A stretch of 40,662 nucleotides of DNA from the NCBI GenBank assembly GCA_024403515.1, contig JAKSRS010000019.1, positions 1 to 40,662 on the forward strand, given 5' to 3'. Source of the stretch: Lachnospiraceae bacterium. Lineage in GTDB: Bacteria > Bacillota > Clostridia > Lachnospirales > Lachnospiraceae. Below the pieces are notes generated by a model. The model was not told where the DNA came from. It worked only from the letters and a program-made list of their open reading frames with translations, and ran no database searches. Positions 32,491-40,620 of the stretch are shown here, in pieces. Position 1 is the first letter of the stretch. The number at the start of each line of letters is the position of its first letter. Both the position numbers and the translations under genes were made by a program.

Positions 32491-34134
32491 ATGATTAGTG
32501 CTAATAACGTAACACTTCGAATCGGCAAAAAGGCATTGTTCGAAGATGTAAATATTAAGTTTACCGAGGGAAACTGCTACGGTATTATCGGTGCCAATGG
32601 TGCAGGTAAATCTACATTTTTAAAGATTTTATCCGGCCAGCTTGATACAACTAACGGTGATATAACAATTACTCCCGGTCAGAGACTTTCTTTCCTCGAG
32701 CAGGATCACTTTAAATACGATGAATTTACAGTACTTGACACTGTTATCATGGGTAATCAGCGTCTTTACGATATCATGAAAGAAAAAGATGCTATCTATG
32801 CAAAAGAAGATTTCACGGATGAAGACGGTATCCGCGCAAGTGAGCTTGAAGCAGAGTTCGCCGAAATGGATGGTTGGGAAGCAGATTCAAACGCTGCCAT
32901 GGTCTTAAACGGTCTTGGTATTGAATCAGAACTTCATTATAGTTTAGTTGGTGACCTCGATGGTAACCAGAAGGTTAAGGTGTTGCTTGCAAGAGCACTC
33001 TTTGGTAATCCTGATATCCTTCTTCTTGATGAGCCTACTAACCACCTTGATCTTGATGCTATTGCATGGCTTGAAGAATTCCTTATAAACTTTGAAAACA
33101 CTGTTATCGTTGTAAGCCACGACAGATATTTCCTTAATAAGGTTTGTACTCATACTGCAGATATCGATTATGGTAAGATTCAGTTATATGCCGGAAACTA
33201 CGACTTCTGGTATGAATCAAGCCAGTTGCTTGTAAAGCAGATGAAAGAAGCTAACAAGAAGAAAGAAGAAAAGATTAAGGAATTACAGGAATTTATTACA
33301 AGATTCTCTGCAAATGCTTCAAAGTCCAAGCAGGCTACTTCAAGAAAGCGTGCTCTTGAAAAGATTGAACTTGATGACATTAAGCCTTCAAGCCGTAAGT
33401 ATCCTTACATCGACTTCAGACCTGAACGTGAAATCGGTAACGAAGTTCTTGCTGTTGAAGGAATTTCCAAGACAATCAATGGTGAAAAGGTATTGGATAA
33501 TATCTCATTCATCCTTGGAAGAAATGATAAGGTAGCATTAGTTGGTGGTAACGAACTTGCTAAAACTACACTATTTAAGATTCTTGCAGGTGAACTTGAA
33601 CCTGATGAAGGAACATACAAATGGGGCGTAACAACAAGCCTTGCTTATTTCCCCAAGGATTCAACTGAAGAATTCGATAATGACTATACAATCGTTGACT
33701 GGCTTACAGGCTATTCACCCGTTAAGGATGTTACATATGTACGAGGTTTCCTTGGAAGAATGCTTTTCGCAGGCGAAGATGGTGTTAAGAAGGTTAGAGT
33801 ACTTTCCGGAGGTGAAAAGGTTCGTTGCCTTTTATCCAAGATGATGATTTCCGGTGCTAACTGCCTTATCCTTGATGAGCCTACAAACCACCTTGACATG
33901 GAATCAATTACTTCATTAAACAATGGACTTATTAAGTTCCCCGGTGTTGAAATGTTCTCATGTCATGACCACCAGTTTGTTGAAACAACAGCAAACAGAA
34001 TTATGGAAATCCTTCCTAACGGAACATTGATCGATAAGATTACAACATATGACGAATATCTTGCGAGCGATGAAATGGCTAGAAAGAGAACAATCTTTAC
34101 AGCTGATGTTGAAGAAGGCGAAGACGAAGAATAA
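32491..34134 (+). CDS. ABC-F ribosome-associated ATPase, YbiT-like
   Basis: A 547-residue soluble protein with two ABC domains joined by a charged linker (about 235-310, EANKKKEEKIKELQEFI, then FSANASKSKQATSRKRALEKI), the block that marks YbiT-type ABC-F proteins, which act on the ribosome. Domain 1 has Walker A GANGAGKST and Walker B LLLDEPTNHLD, but its signature is LDGNQKVKVLL instead of LSGGQ. Domain 2 has a canonical signature LSGGEKVRCLL and Walker B LILDEPTNHLD, but Walker A is GGNELAKTT, with Ala for the Gly before Lys. So one composite ATP site looks canonical and the other altered. There are no membrane segments. The start is ATG 32491 with GGAG at 32481-32484; the TTG at 32479 is rejected. 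Resistance is not implied. Confidence 0.9.
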   Translation: MISANNVTLRIGKKALFEDVNIKFTEGNCYGIIGANGAGKSTFLKILSGQLDTTNGDITITPGQRLSFLEQDHFKYDEFTVLDTVIMGNQRLYDIMKEKDAIYAKEDFTDEDGIRASELEAEFAEMDGWEADSNAAMVLNGLGIESELHYSLVGDLDGNQKVKVLLARALFGNPDILLLDEPTNHLDLDAIAWLEEFLINFENTVIVVSHDRYFLNKVCTHTADIDYGKIQLYAGNYDFWYESSQLLVKQMKEANKKKEEKIKELQEFITRFSANASKSKQATSRKRALEKIELDDIKPSSRKYPYIDFRPEREIGNEVLAVEGISKTINGEKVLDNISFILGRNDKVALVGGNELAKTTLFKILAGELEPDEGTYKWGVTTSLAYFPKDSTEEFDNDYTIVDWLTGYSPVKDVTYVRGFLGRMLFAGEDGVKKVRVLSGGEKVRCLLSKMMISGANCLILDEPTNHLDMESITSLNNGLIKFPGVEMFSCHDHQFVETTANRIMEILPNGTLIDKITTYDEYLASDEMARKRTIFTADVEEGEDEE

Positions 34135-34140
34135 TTTGTT

Positions 34141-34171
34141 CGGGCAGGTTTTTCCTGCCCGAGCTTTGTTT
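34141..34171 (+). terminator. Hairpin between ABC-F and PHP-HAD genes
   Basis: CGGGCAGG (34141-34148) and CCTGCCCG (34154-34161) form a perfect 8-bp stem with a TTTTT loop, followed by a loose T-rich stretch (CTTTGTTTT). The next ribosome site starts within 12 bases and I see no new promoter, so read-through into the PHP gene is likely. Confidence 0.65.
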
Positions 34172-34182
34172 TAGGAGAAAAT

Positions 34183-35835
34183 ATGATAGATCTTCATGTA
34201 CATTCATTACGTTCGGATGGAACAATGACTCCGACTGAACTAGTAGATTATGCAATAGAAAAAGGGTTGTCTGCGATGGCTTTAACAGACCACGATACCG
34301 TGGCGGGAATTAGCGAAGCTATAGGGTATGCAGGAAAACTTAAAGAAGAAGGAATTACTGTACCTGAAATTATTCCCGGAATCGAACTTTCGACCGATTA
34401 TTACGGACAGGACGTTCATATAGTAGGCCTCTACATTGACTATACAAATCCCGATTTTGAAGATTATTTGGCAGATTTTGTCAATTCAAGAGAAATAAGA
34501 AATGTTAAAGTATGTAAGATGTTAACCGATGCAGGAATGCCGGTTGATTATGATGAACTTAGGCAAAAGAACGAGGGCGCTGTAATCACCAGAGCACATT
34601 TTGCAGCATATCTTCTTGAAAAAGGTTTCGTCAAAAGTAAAAAGGAAGCCTTTGATAGATATATCGGTGATGGAAGACCTTTTCATATTCCGAGAGAGAA
34701 GATTAATCCAATCGATGCTGTGAAAATGATACTTAAGGCCAAAGGAATTCCGGTACTTGCGCATCCCATCTTATATGGTTTTGGAAAAGATAAGCTCGAT
34801 ACTCTTGTGGCATCTTTGAAAGAAGAGGGCCTTATGGGTATTGAAGCCGTGTATTCAACCTATACACTTGCCGATGAGAGGCAGATAAGAAAACTTGCTA
34901 ATAAATATCACTTGTTATTGTCGGGCGGAAGTGACTTTCACGGAACTAACAAAGATGGAATAGACCTTGCGGTAGGTAAAGGAAAGTTATATGTTGACGA
35001 TTCGTTATTAGATGCGATTAAGGCTTCTCACAAGAAAGTTCTTTTTACTGATATGGATGGAACACTTTTATTAAATGACTCGACAGTAAGTCCGGCTATG
35101 CAAAGTGCTCTTAAGACTGCTACAGATAACGGGCACAGAGTAGTGCTTACATCGGGGCGTCCGCTTGATAGCATATTGGAAGTGAAAGATAAATTTGGAT
35201 TAAACTTTAAGAATATGTGGATTATAGCCAATAACGGATCAGTAATCTACAACTGTGATAAAAAGGAGTACATATTTAAAAAGAAACTTCCGATTGACAT
35301 CGTACTTAAAGTTATGGAACTTTGCGAAGAAGCAGGTATCCACGCTCATGTATATACAGATAAAGATATTGTTGGTACAGTGGAGGACGAAGAACTTGCG
35401 TTTTACCGGTCCAAGATTCACTTACCATTCATACTTACTGATGATTTAAGAAAAACAATTCCGGATGGATCTTTTAAGGTTGAGATTATTGCCTTAAACG
35501 ATTATCCTGCATTGGTTGAATTAAGAAAAGTGATCGAAGCTAAACTTGGCGATGTGGTAGATGCTGTTTTTTCCAATACAATGTATCTTGAAATTTTGCC
35601 AAAGGGTATCAGTAAGGGTAATGCTTTATTAACTCTTGAAAAGTATTTGCCGGTTGCTCATTACAATACGTATGCTTCGGGAGATGCACCTAACGATCTT
35701 TCGATGATTGAAGCCGCGGGAGTAGGTGTTGCAATGGCAAATGCGCAACAGTGTGTTAAGGATATTGCCGACATAGTTACTAAAGAAGATAACGATCATA
35801 ATGGTCTAATCGAGATTATCAGAAGCTTCGATTAA
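34183..35835 (+). CDS. PHP-domain phosphoesterase fused to Cof-type HAD phosphatase
   Basis: A 550-residue fusion of two phosphoesterases. Residues 1-280 are a PHP domain of the TrpH/YciV type: IDLHVHSLRSDGTMTPTELV with the metal His pair, ALTDHDTVAGI, IPGIELS, VLAHPILYGFGKD, and SGGSDFHG near the end. Members include an RNase and a 3',5'-nucleotide bisphosphate phosphatase. Residues about 285-550 are a Cof-type HAD: VLFTDMDGTLL with Asp290 and Asp292, VVLTSGRPLDSI, the IANNGSVIYN motif, LEILPKGISKGNAL and YASGDAPNDLSMIEAAGVGVAMANA. Both sets of catalytic residues are intact. Such HADs act on sugar, cofactor or nucleotide phosphates. The join is in one uninterrupted frame. AGGAGA lies 6 bases before the ATG. 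Confidence 0.9.
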   Translation: MIDLHVHSLRSDGTMTPTELVDYAIEKGLSAMALTDHDTVAGISEAIGYAGKLKEEGITVPEIIPGIELSTDYYGQDVHIVGLYIDYTNPDFEDYLADFVNSREIRNVKVCKMLTDAGMPVDYDELRQKNEGAVITRAHFAAYLLEKGFVKSKKEAFDRYIGDGRPFHIPREKINPIDAVKMILKAKGIPVLAHPILYGFGKDKLDTLVASLKEEGLMGIEAVYSTYTLADERQIRKLANKYHLLLSGGSDFHGTNKDGIDLAVGKGKLYVDDSLLDAIKASHKKVLFTDMDGTLLLNDSTVSPAMQSALKTATDNGHRVVLTSGRPLDSILEVKDKFGLNFKNMWIIANNGSVIYNCDKKEYIFKKKLPIDIVLKVMELCEEAGIHAHVYTDKDIVGTVEDEELAFYRSKIHLPFILTDDLRKTIPDGSFKVEIIALNDYPALVELRKVIEAKLGDVVDAVFSNTMYLEILPKGISKGNALLTLEKYLPVAHYNTYASGDAPNDLSMIEAAGVGVAMANAQQCVKDIADIVTKEDNDHNGLIEIIRSFD

Positions 35836-35842
35836 CTATAAA

Positions 35843-35867
35843 GGTAGATATACTACCATATTATAAT
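35843..35867 (+). promoter_or_regulatory. Candidate promoter with palindrome before the MATE gene
   Basis: GGTAG-atata-CTACC (35843-35857) is a perfect inverted repeat directly upstream of TATAAT (35862-35867). It would overlap the -10/-35 spacer and may be an operator. The start would lie only about 12 bases before the ATG, so the leader would be very short, which lowers confidence. Confidence 0.3.
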
Positions 35868-35885
35868 GGAAGAATAGGAATAGAA

Positions 35886-37229
35886 ATGTTTAAAGACAGA
35901 GAAAAACTCAAAGTGGTTTTGAATATGGCCTGGCCTGCAATTGTTGAATCGTTTTTCATTGCTTTTGCGGGATTGATTGATTCATTAATGGTGAGTTCAC
36001 TAGGACATACTGCGGTTGCTTCCGTTGGACTGACGACTCAGCCTAAGTTTATCGGACTTTCGCTATTCTTTGCCCTGAATGTTTCGATATCAGCTTTAGT
36101 TGCGAGAAGGCGCGGTGAGAATCGAAGAGATGAAGCCAACAGAATTGTGAAGACAGCCCTTGAATTTATAATAATAACAGCTGTTATACTCAGCACATTC
36201 TTTGTTGCCTTCGCATCTCCAATCATTAAGTTTTGTGGCTCGAGACCGGAAACCCATGATGGCGCAGTAATCTACTTTAGAATTATCATGGGTGGCATGA
36301 TATTTAACTGTATTTCAATGGGCATCAACTCAGCTCAAAGAGGTTCCGGTAATACAAAGATTACAATGAAAACTAATCTGACCAGTAACACTATAAATGT
36401 TATTTTTAACTATCTTCTTATAGGCGGCCATTTAGGATTCCCGGCTCTTGGTATATACGGTGCAGCAATAGCTACTGTATTTGGAACCTTCGTTGCCTGC
36501 ATAATGAGTATAGTTTCAGTGTGTAAGGGTGATACATTTGTAAGCATTCCTTATATCTTTAAAAACAGAATAAAGGCTTCTTTGGAAACCTTCATTTCAA
36601 TTGTAAAAGTCGGATACAGTGTTTTCTTTGAACAGATTCTTATGCGAGTTGGTTTTGTGCTCACTGCAATGATGGCTGCAGACCAGGGAACAGAAGCGAT
36701 GGCAGCTCATCAGGTCGGTATGAATATAATGGGACTTTCTTTTTCTTTTGGAGATGGTCTTCAGTCGGCGGCTGTTGCCTTAATTGGAAGAAGTCTCGGT
36801 GAAAAGAATGAAGAACTTGCCAAGGATTATGGAAAAATTTGCAGGCAGTTTGGAATGATGATTGCAGTTTGCCTGTCTGTTATTTACTTTTTTGGCGCTA
36901 AGGGACTGTTTGGTCTTTTCTTTAAAGAAGAAAATATAGTTAACATTGGCATTTCCATTATGAGAGTAATTATTCTTGTCGCTGTATTCCAGATTAGCCA
37001 GGTTATATATATGGGATGTCTGCGCGGCGCGGGCGATACTGCTTATACAGCGATGGCTGCAATTATTAGTGTTACATTTATAAGAACTATCTTTTCTTAC
37101 AGCTGCGGATACATCCTTGGATGGGGCATTATAGGAATCTGGATGGGTGTTTTGGCTGACCAGGTTTCGAGGTTTATTTTCGCAACTGTGCGCTTCAAAC
37201 AGGGTAAATGGACGTCTATAAAAATTTAG
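35886..37229 (+). CDS. MATE-family multidrug/metabolite efflux transporter
   Basis: A 447-residue membrane protein with about twelve segments in two similar halves. It has the MATE pattern: N-terminal MAWPAIVESFFIAFAGLIDSLMVSSLGHTAVASVG, then QPKFIGLSLFFALNVSISALVARRRGE, RGSGNTKITMKTN in the first half, and AAHQVGMNIMGLSFSFGDGLQSAAVALIGRSLGEKN in the second. Length is standard. MATE proteins exchange drugs or metabolites for Na+ or H+; the substrate cannot be read from sequence. It follows the PHP-HAD gene by 50 bases, with a possible own promoter, and is closed by a large terminator. Not obviously linked to xylan use. Confidence 0.9.
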   Translation: MFKDREKLKVVLNMAWPAIVESFFIAFAGLIDSLMVSSLGHTAVASVGLTTQPKFIGLSLFFALNVSISALVARRRGENRRDEANRIVKTALEFIIITAVILSTFFVAFASPIIKFCGSRPETHDGAVIYFRIIMGGMIFNCISMGINSAQRGSGNTKITMKTNLTSNTINVIFNYLLIGGHLGFPALGIYGAAIATVFGTFVACIMSIVSVCKGDTFVSIPYIFKNRIKASLETFISIVKVGYSVFFEQILMRVGFVLTAMMAADQGTEAMAAHQVGMNIMGLSFSFGDGLQSAAVALIGRSLGEKNEELAKDYGKICRQFGMMIAVCLSVIYFFGAKGLFGLFFKEENIVNIGISIMRVIILVAVFQISQVIYMGCLRGAGDTAYTAMAAIISVTFIRTIFSYSCGYILGWGIIGIWMGVLADQVSRFIFATVRFKQGKWTSIKI

Positions 37230-37303
37230 TTTTATAGTATTAATATACATTAGACAAAATATTGTTAGTTGCTAATATTTCTTAAAGAAAAATTAAGGAT
37301 GTT

Positions 37304-37358
37304 TGTCCGTGGATTCACACTTTTTCGCATGCTTGTGTGTTCCCCACGGACATTTTTT
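37304..37358 (+). terminator. Intrinsic terminator after the MATE gene
   Basis: TGTCCGTGG (37304-37312) and CCACGGACA (37344-37352) form a perfect 9-bp outer stem. Inner bases CACAC and GTGTG can extend it. Six T follow. It sits immediately before the ppdK promoter. Confidence 0.85.
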
Positions 37359-37359
37359 A

Positions 37360-37368
37360 TGTTATAAT
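37360..37368 (+). promoter_or_regulatory. Extended -10 promoter of ppdK
   Basis: TGTTATAAT (37360-37368) is a perfect extended -10 (TGnTATAAT). No matching -35 box is seen at the usual distance because the preceding terminator stem occupies that region. A start near 37375 gives a leader of about 65 bases. Confidence 0.65.
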
Positions 37369-37380
37369 AGTGTCATTAAA

Positions 37381-37404
37381 AAGCGAGATGTAACCGTCTC
37401 GCTT
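37381..37404 (+). promoter_or_regulatory. 5' leader hairpin of ppdK mRNA
   Basis: AAGCGAGATG (37381-37390) and CGTCTCGCTT (37395-37404) form a 10-bp stem with one G-U pair and a TAAC loop, a few bases after the predicted transcript start. Only CTTTG follows, so it is a weak terminator at best. A stabilising 5' hairpin for a highly expressed gene is the simplest reading. Confidence 0.5.
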
Positions 37405-37439
37405 CTTTGTCCACATATTATATTTGAAGGAGAGATATT

Positions 37440-40061
37440 ATGGCAAAATGGGTTTACCGTTTTGAGGAGGGAAATGCAGAGATGCGTCCCTTACTTGGTG
37501 GAAAGGGTGCAAACCTTGCAGAGATGACCAACCTTGGTCTTCCTATTCCACAGGGATTTACTGTTACAACAGAAGCTTGTACAGATTACTACAATCAGGG
37601 AAAGAAAATTTCAGATGAAATCAAAGAACAGATTTTTGCAGAAATTGCTGTTCTTGAAGAGAAACAGAACAAGAAATTCGGTGATACCGAAAATCCTTTA
37701 CTTGTTTCTGTTCGTTCAGGTGCTCGTGCATCAATGCCAGGTATGATGGATACAATCTTAAACCTTGGACTTAATGACGTAGCAGTTGAAGGATTTGCAA
37801 ATAAGACAGGAAACAGAAGATTCGCTTACGACTCTTACAGACGTTTCATTCAGATGTTCTCAGACGTTGTAATGGAAGTTCCCAAGTCATTATTTGAAAG
37901 AGTTCTTGATGAAATTAAGAACAAAAAGCATGTACATTACGATACAGAGCTTACAGCAGATGATCTTAAGGATGTAATCGATAGATTCAAGAGTATCTAT
38001 AAAGATAAGATGGGAGAAGAGTTCCCTCAGGATCCTAAGGTACAGTTAATGGAAGCTGTCAAAGCAGTTTTCCGTTCATGGGATAACGAACGAGCAATCG
38101 TTTATCGTCGTATGAATGATATCCCCGGTGACTGGGGAACAGCTGTAAACGTTCAGGCAATGGTATTTGGTAACATGGGAGATACATCAGGTACTGGTGT
38201 TGCCTTCACTCGTAACCCTTCAACAGGTGAAAAGGGTATCTTTGGTGAGTACCTTATCAATGCGCAGGGTGAAGACGTTGTTGCAGGTATTCGTACACCT
38301 CAGCCTATTACAAAACTTCAGGAAGATCTTCCCGAATGTTTTGACAAATTTATGGAAATTGCTAATAAACTTGAAGACCATTACCGCGATATGCAGGATA
38401 TGGAATTTACTATTGAAGAAGGAAAACTTTATTTCCTTCAGACAAGAAATGGCAAAAGAACAGCTCAGGCAGCTTTACAGATTGCTTGTGATTTGGTAGA
38501 TGAAGGAATGATTTCAGAGCAGGAAGCTGTTATGAGAATTGAAGCTAAGTCTCTTGATCAGTTACTTCACCCCACATTTGATACAATCGCTCTTCGTGAT
38601 GGAGAAGTTATGGGCGTTGGTCTTCCTGCATCACCCGGTGCTGCAGCAGGACGCGTTTACTTTACAGCTGAAGAAGCTAAAATTGCACATGCAAGAGGAG
38701 AAAGAGTTATTCTTGTTCGTCTTGAAACATCACCTGAAGACATTGAAGGTATGCATGCTTCAGAAGGTATCCTTACAGTACGTGGTGGTATGACATCTCA
38801 CGCAGCAGTAGTTGCTCGTGGTATGGGTACATGCTGTGTATCAGGATGTGGCGCAATCAATATTAATGAAGAAGAAAAGTGGTTTGAACTTGGTGGAATT
38901 AAGTTCAACGAAGGTGATTACATTTCACTTGATGGTTCAACCGGTAAGATTTATAAGGGTGACTTACGTACAAAAGATGCTGAAATTTCAGGTAATTTTG
39001 AGCGTATCATGAACTGGGCTGACAAGTATCGTAAACTTAAAGTTCGTACAAATGCTGATACACCCGCAGATGCACTTAACGCAATTAAGCTTGGTGCTGA
39101 AGGAATCGGTCTTTGCCGTACAGAGCACATGTTCTTTGATGCAGAAAGAATCCCTAAGATCCGCAAGATGATTCTTTCCAAGACATGCGAACAAAGAGAA
39201 GCAGCTTTAAATGAACTCATTCCTTTCCAGAAGTCTGACTTCAAGGGTATCTTTAAGACAATGGAAGGAAGACCGGTTACAATTCGTTTCCTCGATCCTC
39301 CTTTACATGAATTTGTTCCTACAGATGACGAAGATATCAAGGCTTTAGCCGACGATATGGGACTTACATTTGAAGAAGTTAAGAATACATGTGATTCATT
39401 ACACGAATTCAACCCCATGATGGGTCACCGTGGATGCCGTCTTGCTGTTACATATCCTGAAATTGCAAGAATGCAGACACGTGCTGTAATGGAAGCTGCA
39501 ATTGAAGAAAATGAAAAGTATGGATTCAATATTGAACCTGAAATCATGATTCCTCTTGTAGGTGACCGCAAGGAACTTAAATTTGTTAAGGACGTTGTAG
39601 TTGAAACAGCAGAACAGGTTAAGAAGGAGTATAAGTCAGATATTGTTTATCATATCGGTACTATGATTGAAATTCCTCGTGCAGCTTTGATGGCTGATGA
39701 AATTGCAGAAGAAGCTGAATTCTTCTCATTTGGTACAAACGATCTTACTCAGATGACATTTGGTTTCTCTCGTGATGATACAGGAAAGTTCATTGATTCA
39801 TACTATAAGTCTAAGATTTATGAATCTGATCCTTTCGCAAAGCTTGACCAGAATGGTGTTGGTCAGCTTGTTCAGATGGCTGCAGAGAAGGGTCGCAAGG
39901 TTCGTCCCGGCATCAAGCTTGGAATCTGTGGCGAACACGGTGGAGATCCTTCATCAGTTGAATTCTGCCACAAGGTAGGACTTACATATGTATCATGTTC
40001 ACCTTTCCGCGTGCCCATCGCCAGACTAGCTGCTGCCCAGGCAGCGATTTCAAATCAGTAG
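37440..40061 (+). CDS. ppdK: Pyruvate, phosphate dikinase
   Basis: An 873-residue cytoplasmic enzyme interconverting pyruvate + ATP + phosphate and PEP + AMP + pyrophosphate; in many anaerobes it also serves glycolysis using pyrophosphate. The N-terminal nucleotide domain has GGKGANLAEMTNLGLPIPQGFTV and SVRSGARASMPGMMDTILNLG. The central swivelling domain has GGMTSHAAVVARGMG, with phospho-His454 and the regulatory Thr452. The C-terminal PEP barrel has GLCRTEHMFF, IMIPLV and GICGEHGGDP, with Cys830. These are one off the numbers I recall for the Clostridium symbiosum enzyme (455, 831). Length is standard and the gene complete. AAGGAG at 37427-37432 gives the start. No PPDK regulatory protein lies beside it. 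Confidence 0.97.
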   Translation: MAKWVYRFEEGNAEMRPLLGGKGANLAEMTNLGLPIPQGFTVTTEACTDYYNQGKKISDEIKEQIFAEIAVLEEKQNKKFGDTENPLLVSVRSGARASMPGMMDTILNLGLNDVAVEGFANKTGNRRFAYDSYRRFIQMFSDVVMEVPKSLFERVLDEIKNKKHVHYDTELTADDLKDVIDRFKSIYKDKMGEEFPQDPKVQLMEAVKAVFRSWDNERAIVYRRMNDIPGDWGTAVNVQAMVFGNMGDTSGTGVAFTRNPSTGEKGIFGEYLINAQGEDVVAGIRTPQPITKLQEDLPECFDKFMEIANKLEDHYRDMQDMEFTIEEGKLYFLQTRNGKRTAQAALQIACDLVDEGMISEQEAVMRIEAKSLDQLLHPTFDTIALRDGEVMGVGLPASPGAAAGRVYFTAEEAKIAHARGERVILVRLETSPEDIEGMHASEGILTVRGGMTSHAAVVARGMGTCCVSGCGAININEEEKWFELGGIKFNEGDYISLDGSTGKIYKGDLRTKDAEISGNFERIMNWADKYRKLKVRTNADTPADALNAIKLGAEGIGLCRTEHMFFDAERIPKIRKMILSKTCEQREAALNELIPFQKSDFKGIFKTMEGRPVTIRFLDPPLHEFVPTDDEDIKALADDMGLTFEEVKNTCDSLHEFNPMMGHRGCRLAVTYPEIARMQTRAVMEAAIEENEKYGFNIEPEIMIPLVGDRKELKFVKDVVVETAEQVKKEYKSDIVYHIGTMIEIPRAALMADEIAEEAEFFSFGTNDLTQMTFGFSRDDTGKFIDSYYKSKIYESDPFAKLDQNGVGQLVQMAAEKGRKVRPGIKLGICGEHGGDPSSVEFCHKVGLTYVSCSPFRVPIARLAAAQAAISNQ

Positions 40062-40198
40062 GATTTGAAATCGCATCGATCAAATGAGCGTTAGTGGCGG
40101 CTTGCGAAGCAAACGCCACGATAGCGAACTTGATCGGTTTTCCGCAGGAAAACGTACAGCTTTGTGCTATCGCTAATAAGTAATGCTATCCCTAGCAT
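40044..40198. repeat. Run of nested inverted repeats at and after the ppdK stop
   Basis: GCGATTTCAAATC (40044-40056) and GATTTGAAATCGC (40062-40074) form a perfect 13-bp repeat spanning the TAG stop. Next, CGATCAA (40077-40083) pairs with TTGATCG (40130-40136), enclosing GTGGCG/CGCCAC (40094-40119) and GCTT/AAGC. TTTTCC/GGAAAA lies at 40138-40152. CGATAGC (40119-40125) can alternatively pair with GCTATCG (40166-40172), and ATGCTA/TAGCAT lies at 40183-40198. No open frame of note is present. It may be an intergenic repeat element, a 3' UTR structure or part of a small RNA. Confidence 0.6.
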
Positions 40199-40220
40199 AA
40201 AAGTTGCGAAACTAATATAT

Positions 40221-40247
40221 ACAATAGAAAATGAAATTTTCTATTGT
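40221..40247. repeat. Perfect 12-bp A/T-rich hairpin
   Basis: ACAATAGAAAAT (40221-40232) and ATTTTCTATTGT (40236-40247) with a GAA loop. No T tract follows, so it is not a simple terminator on its own. It lies 12 bases before the terminator stem. Confidence 0.6.
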
Positions 40248-40258
40248 CGAGAATTATG

Positions 40259-40303
40259 AGAACTCTGTTTTGACCATAACGGTTGGAACAGAGTTCTTTT
40301 TTT
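40259..40303 (+). terminator. Intrinsic terminator, probably of ppdK
   Basis: AGAACTCTGTT (40259-40269) and AACAGAGTTCT (40287-40297) form a perfect 11-bp stem with a 17-base loop, followed by a run of seven T. If ppdK ends here, its 3' UTR is about 240 bases and unusually structured. Otherwise this ends a small RNA. Confidence 0.85.
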
Positions 40304-40306
40304 CTC

Positions 40307-40410
40307 ATAAAAACCTGTCACTACGTGCCAGCCGTTGCCTTGCAACTCGTGTTTTTATTTCGTATACGCTCGGGTGAAAACAAATGTCTCCTTCGGAGCC
40401 GCTTGTTTTC
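40307..40410. repeat. Two further nested hairpins
   Basis: ATAAAAAC (40307-40314) pairs with GTTTTTAT (40351-40358), enclosing GTTGC-ctt-GCAAC (40334-40346). GAAAACAA (40376-40383) pairs with TTGTTTTC (40403-40410), enclosing CTCC-ttc-GGAG (40388-40398). Both have the same form: an A/T-rich outer stem with a G/C-rich inner stem and 3-base loop. Between 40411 and the promoter at 40508 I see nothing else defined. Confidence 0.5.
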
Positions 40411-40507
40411 CTTCCTCGCTATAAATAATCTTTAGAACCCATGCAGAATATCGAAAAAGCTATCGTGGTAGTAGTACTAACTATTTTGTGTTTATTAATG
40501 ATTATAA

Positions 40508-40555
40508 TTGACGTGATATATGATTAATGATATTATTTAACCACGAGATGCGTGG
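40508..40555 (+). promoter_or_regulatory. Promoter for the gene at the window edge, with flanking repeats
   Basis: TTGACG (40508-40513), a 17-base spacer and TATTAT (40531-40536), each five of six to consensus. ATTAATGAT occurs at 40494-40502 and 40523-40531, bracketing the -35 box 29 bases apart. CCACG/CGTGG (40541-40555) makes a small hairpin at the likely transcript start. ATGCG is repeated three times just downstream (40548-40577). Confidence 0.5.
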
Positions 40556-40620
40556 GATGCGGATGGGGTTCATGCGGGCGAATGATCCAGCGATATCTGC
40601 TTTGATCTGAAAGGATTGCT

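Noticed and set aside
34141..34171. Full transcription stop between the ABC-F and PHP-HAD genes
   Set aside because: The T tract is broken and no promoter for the PHP gene was found, so it is listed only as a moderate terminator.
36780..37250. Minus-strand frame of 156 codons opposite the MATE gene
   Set aside because: Asn/Lys/Ser-rich with no recognisable domain, no ribosome site, and fully opposite a clear transporter gene.
38951..39418. Minus-strand frame of 155 codons opposite ppdK
   Set aside because: Lies within a complete conserved PPDK gene; no ribosome site or domain.
40044..40410. CRISPR array or tRNA gene
   Set aside because: Repeats are inverted and different from each other, not direct and evenly spaced; no cloverleaf with a T-arm GTTCGA-type sequence could be formed.
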